Positions 26,550-35,199 are shown, counted from the stretch's first letter. The stretch is 59,932 nucleotides of DNA from Ferdinandcohnia sp036965165 (GCF_036965165.1 NZ_JBALOX010000058.1:1-59932); one strand, 5' to 3'. Made by a program: numbers and translations. Notes: a model not told the origin generated them from the sequence alone.

Positions 26550-28223
26550 TTACATATCTTCCCCACTTGGCTCAGTTGCGTCTTTAATATAAGATTCAAC
26601 TTCAGCCTCGTAGCGTTGTTTTTCATCTTCCGTCCAGTTAAAACGAACAGCCATGTATGCAACAATTTGTTGTTTCCATCGGTTGACCCAATCAATATTG
26701 AAGAACATTGCACCAGTTCGGCGAATAAGGAAATCGATTGGCTTTGTGACCATTTCATACTGCATTCCATATTCAAGGGATGCGAGTATAGGAAGTGGAA
26801 GACCAGCTTCTGTTGCTTTTTCCTTACATTCCAGCATTATTCCTTTTACAATATCAATATTTGAACCATATAATCGTGTTAATCTTTCCGCGTCCTTATG
26901 AGAAAGCTGGAACTCATTTACTAACTGCTTCCCTTTTTCAGAGACAAATTCAGGATAACTTTTCGAACCGCCCACATTTCCCCCAGAAATAGCCATATTC
27001 TTTGTTTGACACGATTTAAGTACGCCTGTTAACCCTTCTTCCTCAGAAAGCTTTACTACTTTATCTACGATGGTTTCAGCCATTTTACGGTAGCCTGTTA
27101 ATTTTCCACCTGCGATTGTGATTAAACCTGAATCAGAAACCCAGATTTCATCCTTACGCGAGATTTCAGACGGATCCTTTCCTTCTTCATAAATCAGCGG
27201 GCGTAGGCCTGCCCAGCTGGATTCGATATCAGAATCCTTTACTTTTACAGTTGGAAACATATAGTTAATCGTATTAATCAAATATGCACGGTCTTCGGCG
27301 GTTAAAGTTGGGTGAGCGGTATCTTTGTCATAAAATGTATCCGTTGTTCCGACGTATGTCTTTCCCTCACGTGGGATTGCAAACACCATCCGTCCATCTT
27401 GAGTGTCATAGTAAACAGCCTGTTTTAACGGGAATTTCGATTGATCGATCACGATATGGACACCTTTAGTTAGCCTTAAAACTTTGCCTTTTTTCGATTT
27501 GTCCGCTTCACGCATTTTATCAACCCATGGACCTGTTGCATTGACGATTTTTTTCGAAAAAATTTTATATTCTTTACCTGTCAATTGATCAACCACTTTT
27601 ACTCCTGTTACCTGTTCATTTTCATAGATAAAGGATTCCACCTTAGCATAGTTAACTGCTTTTGTCCCTTGTTCGATGGCTTTTTTCATCACTTCAATTG
27701 TAAGACGTGCATCATCTGTTCGATATTCAACATAGTAACCCCCACCCTTAAGACCATCCTTCTTAATGAGGGGTTCTTTCGCTAATGTTTCTTCCGCACT
27801 TAACATAGATCTTCTTTCTGACTTCTTCACTCCTGCCAAAAAATCATACATACGAAGACCAATGGATGTTGAAAACTTTCCAAATGTACCACCCTTATGA
27901 AGTGGCAACAGCATCCATTCAGGGATTGTTACATGCGGACCATTTTCATACACGATCGCTCTTTCTTTCCCTACTTCGGCTACTAAACCTACTTCAAATT
28001 GTTTCAAATAACGAAGCCCACCGTGCACAAGCTTTGTGGAACGACTTGATGTTCCTGCCGCAAAGTCCTGCATCTCAACGAGACCTGTTTTGAGTCCACG
28101 GGTTGAAGCATCAAGTGCGATTCCTGCACCTGTGATTCCACCACCAATAATAAATAGGTCTTGAACCTCTTTTTCCATGTCCGCTAAACTGGAACTTCTA
28201 TTTAGACTTGAAAACTTTGTCAT
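26550..28223 (-). CDS. glpD: Aerobic glycerol-3-phosphate dehydrogenase
   Basis: 557 residues (about 555 in B. subtilis). A membrane-associated flavoprotein that oxidises glycerol-3-P to DHAP and passes electrons to the quinone pool. The FAD-binding IIGGGITGAGIALDAS lies near residue 25, and SSRSTKLVHGGLRYL near 60 is typical of GlpD. ATG 28223 follows AAGGAGTG; the frame is open further upstream into the leader but this is not coding. It is expressed behind a GlpP-type antiterminator. Confidence 0.96.
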   Translation of the reverse strand: MTKFSSLNRSSSLADMEKEVQDLFIIGGGITGAGIALDASTRGLKTGLVEMQDFAAGTSSRSTKLVHGGLRYLKQFEVGLVAEVGKERAIVYENGPHVTIPEWMLLPLHKGGTFGKFSTSIGLRMYDFLAGVKKSERRSMLSAEETLAKEPLIKKDGLKGGGYYVEYRTDDARLTIEVMKKAIEQGTKAVNYAKVESFIYENEQVTGVKVVDQLTGKEYKIFSKKIVNATGPWVDKMREADKSKKGKVLRLTKGVHIVIDQSKFPLKQAVYYDTQDGRMVFAIPREGKTYVGTTDTFYDKDTAHPTLTAEDRAYLINTINYMFPTVKVKDSDIESSWAGLRPLIYEEGKDPSEISRKDEIWVSDSGLITIAGGKLTGYRKMAETIVDKVVKLSEEEGLTGVLKSCQTKNMAISGGNVGGSKSYPEFVSEKGKQLVNEFQLSHKDAERLTRLYGSNIDIVKGIMLECKEKATEAGLPLPILASLEYGMQYEMVTKPIDFLIRRTGAMFFNIDWVNRWKQQIVAYMAVRFNWTEDEKQRYEAEVESYIKDATEPSGEDM

Positions 28224-28244
28224 GTTTCCCACTCCTTGAATGTA

Positions 28245-28303
28245 GAAAAAAAGAGACCACAAAAGACATTGCACACATAGTGACAATGCTCCTGCGGTCT
28301 CTC
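28245..28303 (-). promoter_or_regulatory. glpD leader terminator / GlpP antitermination site
   Basis: On the minus strand, agagaccgc pairs with gtggtctct around a long imperfect stem (gcattgt / aatgtc) and ends in a T run, 20 bases before glpD's SD. The B. subtilis glpD leader has the same kind of inverted repeat, read through when GlpP binds with glycerol-3-P. glpP itself is not in this window. Confidence 0.8.
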
Positions 28304-28351
28304 CCTAATCTCCTACCGAATTATTAACTTATCTCTATCATAACATAACGA

Positions 28352-29811
28352 TTATTTAAAACCAAGAGCTGCCTGTACTGCCTTTTTCCAGCCGTTGTAT
28401 AATTCTTCACGATATTCTTCAGTCATTTTTGGTTCAAAGGTTTGGTCAATTGCCCATTTTCTTGAGATTTCTGATTGATCCTTCCAAAAACCAACTGCTA
28501 AACCAGCTAAGTAAGCAGCGCCCAATGCTGTTGTTTCATTAATGACTGGACGTTCCACCGGCACTCCTAAAATGCCGCATTGGAAAGCCATGAGGAAGTT
28601 ATTTTTAACAGCCCCACCATCGACTCGAAGTGTTTTTAAGGATATACCTGAGTCGGCCTCCATCGCGGTTAAGACATCCTTTGTTTGGTATGCCAATGAT
28701 TCTAAAGTGGCCCGTACGAAATGTTCCTTTNNNNNNNNNNNNNNNNNNNNNNNNNNNNNNNNNNNNNNNNNNNNNNNNNNNNNNNNNNNNNNNNNNNNNN
28801 NNNNNNNNCCTTCTCGGCATAGCCTTCACTATCTTTTGCATCTTTTAACATACGAAGTCCATCACGAAGCCACTGAATCGCAGAACCTGCAACGAATATA
28901 CTTCCTTCTAATGCGTATTCAACTTTTCCGTTAATTCCCCAAGCAATTGTAGTTAATAATCCATGCTCCGAAGGCACTGCTTTTTCGCCAGTATTCATCA
29001 GCATAAAGCAGCCTGTGCCATATGTGTTTTTCACCATGCCCTTTTCATAGCAAGCTTGCCCGAATAGAGCCGCCTGTTGGTCACCGGCTGCACCAGCAAT
29101 CGGTACCTCTTGGCCAAAGAAATGATATGGCGCTGTAGTTGCATACACTTCTGATGATGGTCGAACCTCTGGAAGCATCGACTTTGGAACGGTTAAGTGC
29201 TCTAATAGTTCATCGTCCCAATCTAAATCATAAATGTTATACATCAAGGTCCTAGAGGCATTTGAATAATCGGTAACATGAGCTTTTCCGCCTGAGAGTT
29301 TCCATATAATCCATGTGTCAATCGTTCCAAATAGCAACTCGCCCGCTTCTGCTTTTTCTCTAGCACTTTCTACATGCTCTAAAATCCATTTCACTTTTGT
29401 ACCAGAAAAATAGGCATCAATTAATAGACCCGTTTTTTCACGGAATGTATCGCTTAATCCGTTAGCTTTTAATTCCTCGCAAATGTCGGCTGTTTGACGA
29501 GATTGCCAAACGATTGCATGATACACAGGCTGTCCTGTTTCTTTATCCCATACAACCGTCGTTTCACGTTGGTTCGTAATCCCAATCCCTGCAATTTGCT
29601 CTGGCTTTACATTTGCTTCCGATAAGACTGATGCCATCACTGCTAAAATCGAGCCCCAAATCTCATTTGCATTGTGTTCAACCCAGCCTGGCTTCGGAAA
29701 AATTTGTGTAAATTCTTTTTGCGCTACATGCACAATTTCCCCTTTTTGATTAAACAAAATGGCACGTGAACTTGTGGTGCCTTGGTCTAACGAAAGTATG
29801 TATTTTTCCAA
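28352..29811 (-). CDS. glpK: Glycerol kinase (interrupted by N gap)
   Basis: Phosphorylates glycerol with ATP. The N-terminal 334 residues (SLDQGTTSSRAILF start) and the C-terminal 125 residues (EHFVRATLESLAYQTKDV onward) flank an N run. Family length is ~496, so ~37 residues are missing while the placeholder holds only 26: the frames do not match across it, but this is an assembly artefact rather than a mutation. His230 in TAPYHFFGQ corresponds to the HPr-phosphorylated His of Gram-positive GlpK. The TTG start follows GAGGAGGT. No glpF is adjacent. Confidence 0.93.
28731..28808. other. Assembly gap inside glpK (78 N)
   Basis: The missing part should include the conserved GLGTPYWD region. 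Expected real length is about 109 bases from family length. Confidence 0.9.
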
Positions 29812-29848
29812 ATTATTTACCTCCTCACTAACATCTTCTTATTTAAAA

Positions 29849-29862
29849 TTAACACGCTTACA
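29849..29862 (-). promoter_or_regulatory. Weak cre-like site upstream of glpK
   Basis: TGTAAGCGTGTTAA on the minus strand matches the cre consensus TGWAANCGNTNWCA except at two positions. glpFK is CcpA-repressed in B. subtilis, but the match is imperfect. Confidence 0.3.
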
Positions 29863-29969
29863 TGTTTTTGACTACCTGGGTAGGCTTGTTTTTTAGGTCT
29901 AAAAATATTTTCCAAGAATAAATGTAGTAATGGTCGTTTTTAAATTACCCTTTTAAGGAGTGGAATGCT

Positions 29970-30215
29970 TTGATTGAAAAAGAAATTACAGTAACAATTA
30001 AGGAAGGACTACATGCCAAGCCGGCCGGAGTTTTAGTTCAAAACTTAAGCAGATATACGAGTGATGTAGAATTTCGTTTTAAAAATAGATCTTATAATGC
30101 CAAAAGTATTTTAGGATTAATGGGAGCAGGTATCCGCGAAGGGCAAGTCATGACGGTTCGAGTGGATGGCCCGGATGAAGAGGAAGCTTTTGCGTGGCTT
30201 AAGACATTTATTTGA
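29970..30215 (+). CDS. HPr family protein, Crh-like with His15
   Basis: 81 residues. It has both regulatory sites of HPr: His15 in GLHAKPA (phosphorylated by enzyme I) and Ser46 in AKSILGLM (HPr kinase). The body (TSDV, NAKSI.GLM) is closer to Crh, which lacks His15, and position 17 is Lys instead of the usual Arg. It is probably a second carbon-regulation protein rather than the main PTS HPr, as no ptsI follows. TTG start, SD AAGGAG. Divergent from glpK. Confidence 0.85.
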   Translation: MIEKEITVTIKEGLHAKPAGVLVQNLSRYTSDVEFRFKNRSYNAKSILGLMGAGIREGQVMTVRVDGPDEEEAFAWLKTFI

Positions 30216-30224
30216 CTTTATTGG

Positions 30225-30269
30225 AAAACCACGATCGGTATCTATTTAGATAGTAATCGTGGTTTTTTT
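30225..30269 (+). terminator. Terminator of the HPr-like gene
   Basis: aaaaccacgat / atcgtggtttt stem with seven T; may also serve yhcW from the other side. Confidence 0.88.
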
Positions 30270-30273
30270 CGTT

Positions 30274-30930
30274 TTACTTTATTATTTTTTCTATAAGTTC
30301 ATTTAGTTGAACCGCCGCCATCGATTCTAATCGATGATCGACTTCACAGAAATCCAGGTCTTTTGTAACCTGATTCGGGATGATTACACAATACATTCCA
30401 GCCTGTTTAGCAGCTAATGCTCCATTTGCAGAGTCTTCAAAAACAAGACATTCCTCAGGTGATACTCCTAAGCATTTGGCAGCTTCTAAATATAGAGTTG
30501 GGTCTGGCTTCACCTTTTCAACATCATCTGAAGTACGGATACACTCAAAGTAATCAAATAAGCAAAGATTTTTTAAATGAGTAGATACCCACTTATAATC
30601 GGAACTTGATGCTAGCCCGATTTTTAAGCCTGCTTTCTTTGCAGCAGAAAGATACTCCTCGACACCTGGCAATGCTCCTTCATTCTTCATTCGTTCATCA
30701 AACCGGTCCCGTCTTATCTTGGTTAATTCCTCATGGTCCACTTTCTTGCCAATCTGCTCTTCTAAATATGTAAGGGCATTGAATCCCGCTTGCGTTCCTA
30801 TTACCTTGCCCCACACAGACATTGGAAGCTCTGAACCATGCTCTTGAAAAATTTCATTCAATACATTGTATTCATTCGTCTCTGTATCATAAATAAGCCC
30901 GTCAAAATCAAAAATAACTGCTTTTATCAA
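30274..30930 (-). CDS. yhcW: HAD superfamily hydrolase, YhcW-like
   Basis: 218 residues, beta-phosphoglucomutase-type HAD. The nucleophile motif is DFDGLIYDTE (8-17), motif II ASSS near 107-110, the Lys in VKPDP near 139-143, and motif IV FEDSANG near 160. It is likely a sugar-phosphate or nucleotide phosphatase; the substrate is unknown. The TTG start follows GGAGATGG. Its position near the glp genes matches B. subtilis yhcW. Confidence 0.87.
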   Translation of the reverse strand: MIKAVIFDFDGLIYDTETNEYNVLNEIFQEHGSELPMSVWGKVIGTQAGFNALTYLEEQIGKKVDHEELTKIRRDRFDERMKNEGALPGVEEYLSAAKKAGLKIGLASSSDYKWVSTHLKNLCLFDYFECIRTSDDVEKVKPDPTLYLEAAKCLGVSPEECLVFEDSANGALAAKQAGMYCVIIPNQVTKDLDFCEVDHRLESMAAVQLNELIEKIIK

Positions 30931-31115
30931 AACACCATCTCCTATCCTTCTAATCCACCTTCTATTATAAGGAATTACAAAGTAAAGTCCATTTTTCCAA
31001 AACTACCTAGACACATTTTGTTCACAAACATATCTTCAATTCAAGATTTTACATTTTACATTCACGTACTGTAATACTATAATTTTGAGTATACTTATGT
31101 GGAATGAGGGATTCG

Positions 31116-31556
31116 ATGAATTCTAAAACAAATGAAAAAATACTGGAGACATATTTATTTATTGCATTTGCTGCCGCATTGATATCCACGCTTGGTAGTC
31201 TTTATTTTTCAGAAATCCAAAAATTTGTACCCTGTGAATTATGCTGGTACCAGCGAATTTTCATGTACCCTCTCGTTATTATTTTAGGAATTGCTATTTT
31301 TAAAAAGAACTACTCAATCGCACTCTATACCTTTATTCTGTCTTTAATTGGTGGTTCAATTTCAATCTACCATTATCTTGTTCAGAAGGTTCCCGCAGTG
31401 GGTGAGAATTCATTTTCATGTGGAATTGTGCCTTGTACAGGCCAATATATTAATTGGTTTGGCTTTGTAACGATACCTTTTTTAGCCTTAATTGGCTTTA
31501 CAATCATTGCAATTACTAGCTTTATCACACTAAAAAAATTGAAAGAAGGGAAATAG
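31116..31556 (+). CDS. bdbC: Disulfide bond formation protein, DsbB/BdbC family
   Basis: 146 residues, four membrane helices. The quinone-linked Cys pair is CELC (40-43) and the second extracellular pair CGIVPC (102-107). It reoxidises an extracytoplasmic thiol oxidase with menaquinone. The ATG at 31116 lies behind GAGGGA with a short spacer; ATG 31104 is the alternative. The thioredoxin-like gene starts 2 bases after its stop, a probable redox partner. Confidence 0.88.
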   Translation: MNSKTNEKILETYLFIAFAAALISTLGSLYFSEIQKFVPCELCWYQRIFMYPLVIILGIAIFKKNYSIALYTFILSLIGGSISIYHYLVQKVPAVGENSFSCGIVPCTGQYINWFGFVTIPFLALIGFTIIAITSFITLKKLKEGK

Positions 31557-31558
31557 AT

Positions 31559-32038
31559 TTGAAAAAGATTATTATTTTTACAGCAATTGTCGTTGTTCTT
31601 TTTGGTGGACTAGCATTTGTAACAACTACACAAAACAAGCAAAAAGCAGAAGGAAATCCGTTTGGTAAGAAAAACCTCGAGCCTGCAACAATTAAACAGC
31701 TTGATGATCCAAACTACGGCAATCAAATTCTACCTGACGAATTAGAAACAAAGCTAGAAAATGGGGAGACAATGACTGTGTACTTTTATGCATCTGACTG
31801 TGTGCACTGTCAAAATACAACTCCGGTCATCGTTCCAATGGTAGATGAAATGGGCCTTGATTTGAAAAAATTGAACCTACTTGAATTTAAAGATCAATGG
31901 AACAAATACGGCATTCAGTCTACACCAACGCTTATCCACTTTGAGAATGGTGAGGAAGTTTCCCGCCTGGTTGGGTATCATCCTGACCATAATGATTATA
32001 AAGTTTGGTTCGAAGCTGCAATGGCTAGCTCTAAATAA
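31559..32038 (+). CDS. Membrane-anchored thioredoxin-like thiol oxidoreductase
   Basis: 159 residues: an N-terminal membrane anchor (3-22), then a thioredoxin fold with active site CVHC (81-84) and the cis-Pro segment STPTLIHF. The TTG start follows AAGGG and is tightly coupled to bdbC. It probably acts outside the membrane as the oxidase kept oxidised by BdbC, like BdbA or BdbD, although it is shorter than BdbD. Confidence 0.83.
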   Translation: MKKIIIFTAIVVVLFGGLAFVTTTQNKQKAEGNPFGKKNLEPATIKQLDDPNYGNQILPDELETKLENGETMTVYFYASDCVHCQNTTPVIVPMVDEMGLDLKKLNLLEFKDQWNKYGIQSTPTLIHFENGEEVSRLVGYHPDHNDYKVWFEAAMASSK

Positions 32039-32041
32039 TAG

Positions 32042-32077
32042 AAAATCCCTGTTCACTGGATTGAGCAGGGATTTTTT
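32042..32077 (+). terminator. Terminator of the bdbC operon
   Basis: aaaatccctg / cagggatttt stem and T run. Confidence 0.9.
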
Positions 32078-32082
32078 AAGTG

Positions 32083-32267
32083 CTTGTCTAGTTTCAGGCG
32101 CCATCGGCTCGAGTTCATACTCCAATCGCTTCGGAAGGTAAAATGCACCTTCTGTCAGCGCTCGTCTTATGCTTGACTTGCACAGAATGTACTGACATCG
32201 ATGTTCGCCACAGGACGTGGCGGTAGTTAGTCGATATTCCTCAGTACGGGCGCCTTGCACTTTTTTT
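32083..32267 (+). repeat. Dispersed structured repeat, family B copy 1
   Basis: Begins CTTGTCTAG and ends GCCTTGCAC plus T run. It shares blocks with the inverted copy at 56050-56243. It contains a nested hairpin: outer atcga/tcgat (32197-32201, 32231-32235) and inner cgccac/gtggcg (32206-32222). Similar CTTGTCTAG elements are widespread between genes in Bacillaceae. Confidence 0.7.
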
Positions 32268-32294
32268 GTAAAGGCTTGCCTTTGCCTTTATGTA

Positions 32295-32696
32295 TTAAGC
32301 CAAATATTGATTTGCTGGCTTTGAATATTTACTTATCAATTCTGGATTGTTCGCACTTTGAAATTCTTCAATTGTGAACGGAAATAAATACCCGTAATCA
32401 TTTAATATTTGCACATTTTTCGCAAAGATTTCCCCATGGTTATCCTGGTACCCTTCTTCACGAATGGTTTCAAGAACTGCAATAATCGCTTGAAGGCTTG
32501 AGATGACTTTAAAAGCCTTATCTAATGTTCGGTTATAGTAGAAGTCTTCCTCTTTTGGCGCTAACACATTCCATTCTTCAAATTTTCCAATATACTCATC
32601 TTCAAAGTAGGTTGGAAAAATAGAGGAATACATGTAATCTATTAGCTCCGTAATGTGATGTTCCTGCTCCGGAGTTGATGCTACTACAATTTTCAA
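32295..32696 (-). CDS. yhcU: YhcU family protein
   Basis: 133 residues beginning MKIVVASTPEQEHHI. It is helical and acidic, ending PANQYLA, and matches my memory of B. subtilis YhcU in size, ends and position. The function is unknown. The TTG start at 32696 follows AAGGGTGGG; the open frame beyond it runs into repeat A1 and is not coding. Confidence 0.75.
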   Translation of the reverse strand: MKIVVASTPEQEHHITELIDYMYSSIFPTYFEDEYIGKFEEWNVLAPKEEDFYYNRTLDKAFKVISSLQAIIAVLETIREEGYQDNHGEIFAKNVQILNDYGYLFPFTIEEFQSANNPELISKYSKPANQYLA

Positions 32697-32725
32697 TGTA
32701 AAACCCACCCTTATATCTACATAAT

Positions 32726-32815
32726 CAAATGCGCCTTGGCGTATTTGCGCCCAGATTTTTTCGAGCTTGCTCGAAAAGTTTCCATTAAAAATCTGTGGCA
32801 TCCGCCGGAGGCTTA
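32726..32815 (+). repeat. Dispersed repeat, family A copy 1 (short form)
   Basis: Starts with the hairpin caaatgcgc / gcgtatttg and ends with TGGCATCCGCCGGAGGCTT. It lacks the central GCCAC/GTGGC hairpin of copies 2 and 3. Joined directly to element E1. Confidence 0.75.
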
Positions 32816-32911
32816 AACTTTATTCAGTCGCGAGTATGAACCGCCACTGAATTTTTAAATTCGTTTGCCTAGATTCCTCACAATAAGAGGTGAAGAATGC
32901 TGAATAAAGTT
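32816..32911 (+). repeat. 96-bp element E1 with 12-bp terminal inverted repeats
   Basis: Perfect ends AACTTTATTCAG / CTGAATAAAGTT. An inner hairpin attc(c)tcac / gtga(a)gaat lies near the right end. It is similar along its length to the reverse complement of E2, also exactly 96 bp. No coding capacity. Confidence 0.75.
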
Positions 32912-33050
32912 AACAATAGAATAACACAGCCTACTTCAGATTTGGTAAGGTAAGTCTTTCCTCCATATCCACCTTTCTCTTTCATTCACTTCGTGGATTG
33001 GATATACTTTTATAAGAAATCAAAGTCGAGAAAATTTAAAGGATGATCGT

Positions 33051-33962
33051 ATGTTAACGGAAAGATTTGGTGAATGGTTTGAGGTAGCAGTTCCCCGTGA
33101 TTGGGACGGGATGACAATTGATGATGTACTTAAGAATGTATGGTCAATACCAAAGCAAATGCTTCATCAATTACGAATGGAAAAAGGCGTGAAGCTTAAA
33201 GGAGAAGCCAAGCCATGGAACACTCCTCTCATACAAAATGACAAACTGCAAATCCATCTTTTTATCGAAGAAGATTTTGGAGTCCTGCCAGAATATGTTC
33301 CAGATCTTCAAATATTATTTGAGGATGACCATCTTTTAATCGCCAACAAACCACCTGAAATGGATACACATCCAAATGAAGATGGTCAGCTCGGTACACT
33401 TGCTAATGCTGTTGCCTATCATTTCCAAGTAAATGGTGTTCAAACGAAGGTACGCCATATTCATCGTCTCGATCGTGATACAACCGGGGCGGTCGTTTTT
33501 GCAAAACATAAACTAGCTTCAGCGATTTTAGACCGTCGACTTGAAAAAAGGGAAATCAAACGAACCTATCTAGCCCTGGTACACGGAATCATCAAACAAA
33601 AAAAGGGAACAATCGATGCTGCTATTGGTCGGGATCGTCATCATCCAACTCGTAGAAGAGTCTCCCCGACAGGGCAAAAAGCAATTACGAATTTTAAAGT
33701 CCTTCAAACATTTTCGAATAAAAAAATGTCCTTGGTCGAGCTTGAGCTTTTAACAGGTCGCACTCATCAAATCAGAGTACACATGAGCCATTTGGGTTAC
33801 CCGCTTGTTGGGGATATTTTATATGGAGGACAACCAATTGTTCCACGACAGGCGCTGCATGCGGCTAGAATTAGTTTAGATCATCCACTCACAAATGAAA
33901 AAATCATGTGTAAGGCACCTTTTTTAGATAGCCCTCCGATTTTTGAAAATATATTCGTCTAA
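33051..33962 (+). CDS. yhcT: RluA family pseudouridine synthase, YhcT-like
   Basis: 303 residues. An S4-like N-terminal region (about 1-80) is followed by the catalytic RluA domain with HRLDRDTTGAVVFAK (catalytic Asp in RLDRDT, near residue 143) and GRTHQIRVHMSHLGYPL near 240. It isomerises uridine in rRNA or tRNA; the site cannot be told. The length equals B. subtilis YhcT and yhcU is next door as there. The gene lies between inverted composite repeats. No classical SD (AAAGGATGATC). Confidence 0.9.
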   Translation: MLTERFGEWFEVAVPRDWDGMTIDDVLKNVWSIPKQMLHQLRMEKGVKLKGEAKPWNTPLIQNDKLQIHLFIEEDFGVLPEYVPDLQILFEDDHLLIANKPPEMDTHPNEDGQLGTLANAVAYHFQVNGVQTKVRHIHRLDRDTTGAVVFAKHKLASAILDRRLEKREIKRTYLALVHGIIKQKKGTIDAAIGRDRHHPTRRRVSPTGQKAITNFKVLQTFSNKKMSLVELELLTGRTHQIRVHMSHLGYPLVGDILYGGQPIVPRQALHAARISLDHPLTNEKIMCKAPFLDSPPIFENIFV

Positions 33963-34017
33963 TTTTACAAAGATTGGGTTTGTACACATGTGTATGTTGC
34001 TTTTTTCCTGTATAATT

Positions 34018-34113
34018 AACTTTATTCAGCGAAATTCCTTACTTCTATAGTAGGGAATAATTGAAAAAAATTAAACAATTCAGTGAAGGTTCAAACCTTG
34101 GCTGAATAAAGTT
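34018..34113 (-). repeat. 96-bp element E2 with 12-bp terminal inverted repeats
   Basis: Same ends as E1, inverted orientation. Inner hairpin attcc(c)tac / gta(a)ggaat corresponds to the E1 hairpin with its C.A mismatch shifted by one pair. Joined directly to A2. Confidence 0.75.
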
Positions 34114-34251
34114 AAAGCCTCCGGCGGATGCCACGATTTTTCAAAGGAAATTTTTGAGCTTAGGATCAAAGACTAAGAACGCCACGTCATGTGGCAACGT
34201 CTTTGTGNNNNNNNNNNNNNNNNNNNNCGCAAATACGCAAAGGCGTATTTG
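34114..34251 (-). repeat. Dispersed repeat, family A copy 2 (with 20-N gap)
   Basis: Reverse complement reads from caaatacgc...gcgtatttg to TGGCATCCGCCGGAGGCTTT. It includes the GCCACATGACGTGGC hairpin. Interrupted by N at 34208-34227. Confidence 0.75.
34208..34227. other. Assembly gap (20 N)
   Basis: Inside repeat A2, so probably caused by the repeat. Confidence 0.95.
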
Positions 34252-34288
34252 ATTAGAAGTAGAAGTGAATAAGGAAAGGAGTTTGCCC

Positions 34289-35161
34289 TTGCAGGACTTA
34301 CTTATTTACATCATATTAGGTCTTTGTATTGGAGTAATGTCCGGTTTTTTCGGTATTGGCGGTGGCTTTATTCTTACACCAACGCTAATCCTTATGGGAT
34401 TTTCTCCAGTTATCGCTATCGCTACAAGCTTATTGTATACAGTTGCTACATCACTTTCTGGAGTGGTAGCACATTTTCGTCTAAAAAATATTAAATGGGA
34501 GACTTCCATTATTATCGGAATAAGTGGGGTAATAGCCACTCAGTTTGCTCACCCATTTGTTATTTTCCTTGGACAATACAACTTAGAAAATACTGTCATT
34601 CCATTGATGTATTTAGCACTCACGTTATATTTTTCAATATCAATACTTGTAAGTAAATCTCCTAGTAAGGATCAATCAATAAGTAAAACCAAATATGCTT
34701 ATGTAAAAATTGTGTTTATCGGGTTATTCGCCGGCTTTATTTCTACAGTTTTAGGTGTTGGCGGTGGCTTTATCATTGTTCCATTATTAATGGGCGTGCT
34801 TGCTTTCCAACCAAAATATGCAGTTGGTACAAGCCTGCTTAGTGTATTCATGATTGTTGTTGCAGGCTTTACAACCTATGCATCAACCGCCACTCTTGAT
34901 TATGGAGTAATTGGAAGCCTGATTGTGGGTGCACTTATTGGTGGTCAACTTGGCGCAAGGGTTACGAATATCTTTGAAGATAAACAGGTTCGCTTGTTTT
35001 TAGCCGGTCTATATATCGCAACCGGTGTGAGTCTCGCATTTAAGCTTTTTCATTTAGACTTTTTCGGTTTGCTTATACTATTTACCTACTGCTTATATAT
35101 GCTTATCCATTTCTTATTTCAAACTCTTAAAGTTCGTTTCAAGGAAAAAGAGGTTGGGTAA
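34289..35161 (+). CDS. TSUP (TauE/SafE) family exporter
   Basis: 290 residues, about eight membrane helices in two halves, each opening with the family motif GFFGIGGGFILTP (near residue 19) and TVLGVGGGFIIVPLLM (near residue 155). It exports sulfite, organosulfonates or similar anions in relatives. TTG 34289 was chosen because AAAGGAG lies 7 bases upstream; GTG 34265 has none. Confidence 0.87.
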   Translation: MQDLLIYIILGLCIGVMSGFFGIGGGFILTPTLILMGFSPVIAIATSLLYTVATSLSGVVAHFRLKNIKWETSIIIGISGVIATQFAHPFVIFLGQYNLENTVIPLMYLALTLYFSISILVSKSPSKDQSISKTKYAYVKIVFIGLFAGFISTVLGVGGGFIIVPLLMGVLAFQPKYAVGTSLLSVFMIVVAGFTTYASTATLDYGVIGSLIVGALIGGQLGARVTNIFEDKQVRLFLAGLYIATGVSLAFKLFHLDFFGLLILFTYCLYMLIHFLFQTLKVRFKEKEVG

Positions 35162-35165
35162 CAGT

Positions 35166-35199
35166 AAAACATCCCCTTCATACAAGAGGATGTTTTTTT
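35166..35199 (+). terminator. Terminator
   Basis: aaaacatcc / ggatgtttt stem with T run. Confidence 0.85.

Noticed and set aside
28352..29811. glpK as pseudogene
   Set aside because: Both flanks are intact; the frame break comes only from the N placeholder length.
31877..32260. 127-residue minus-strand frame
   Set aside because: It spans the end of the thioredoxin-like gene and repeat B1; not a gene.
32726..34251. Composite transposon with yhcT as cargo
   Set aside because: No transposase, and yhcT-yhcU order matches B. subtilis; kept only as a repeat observation.
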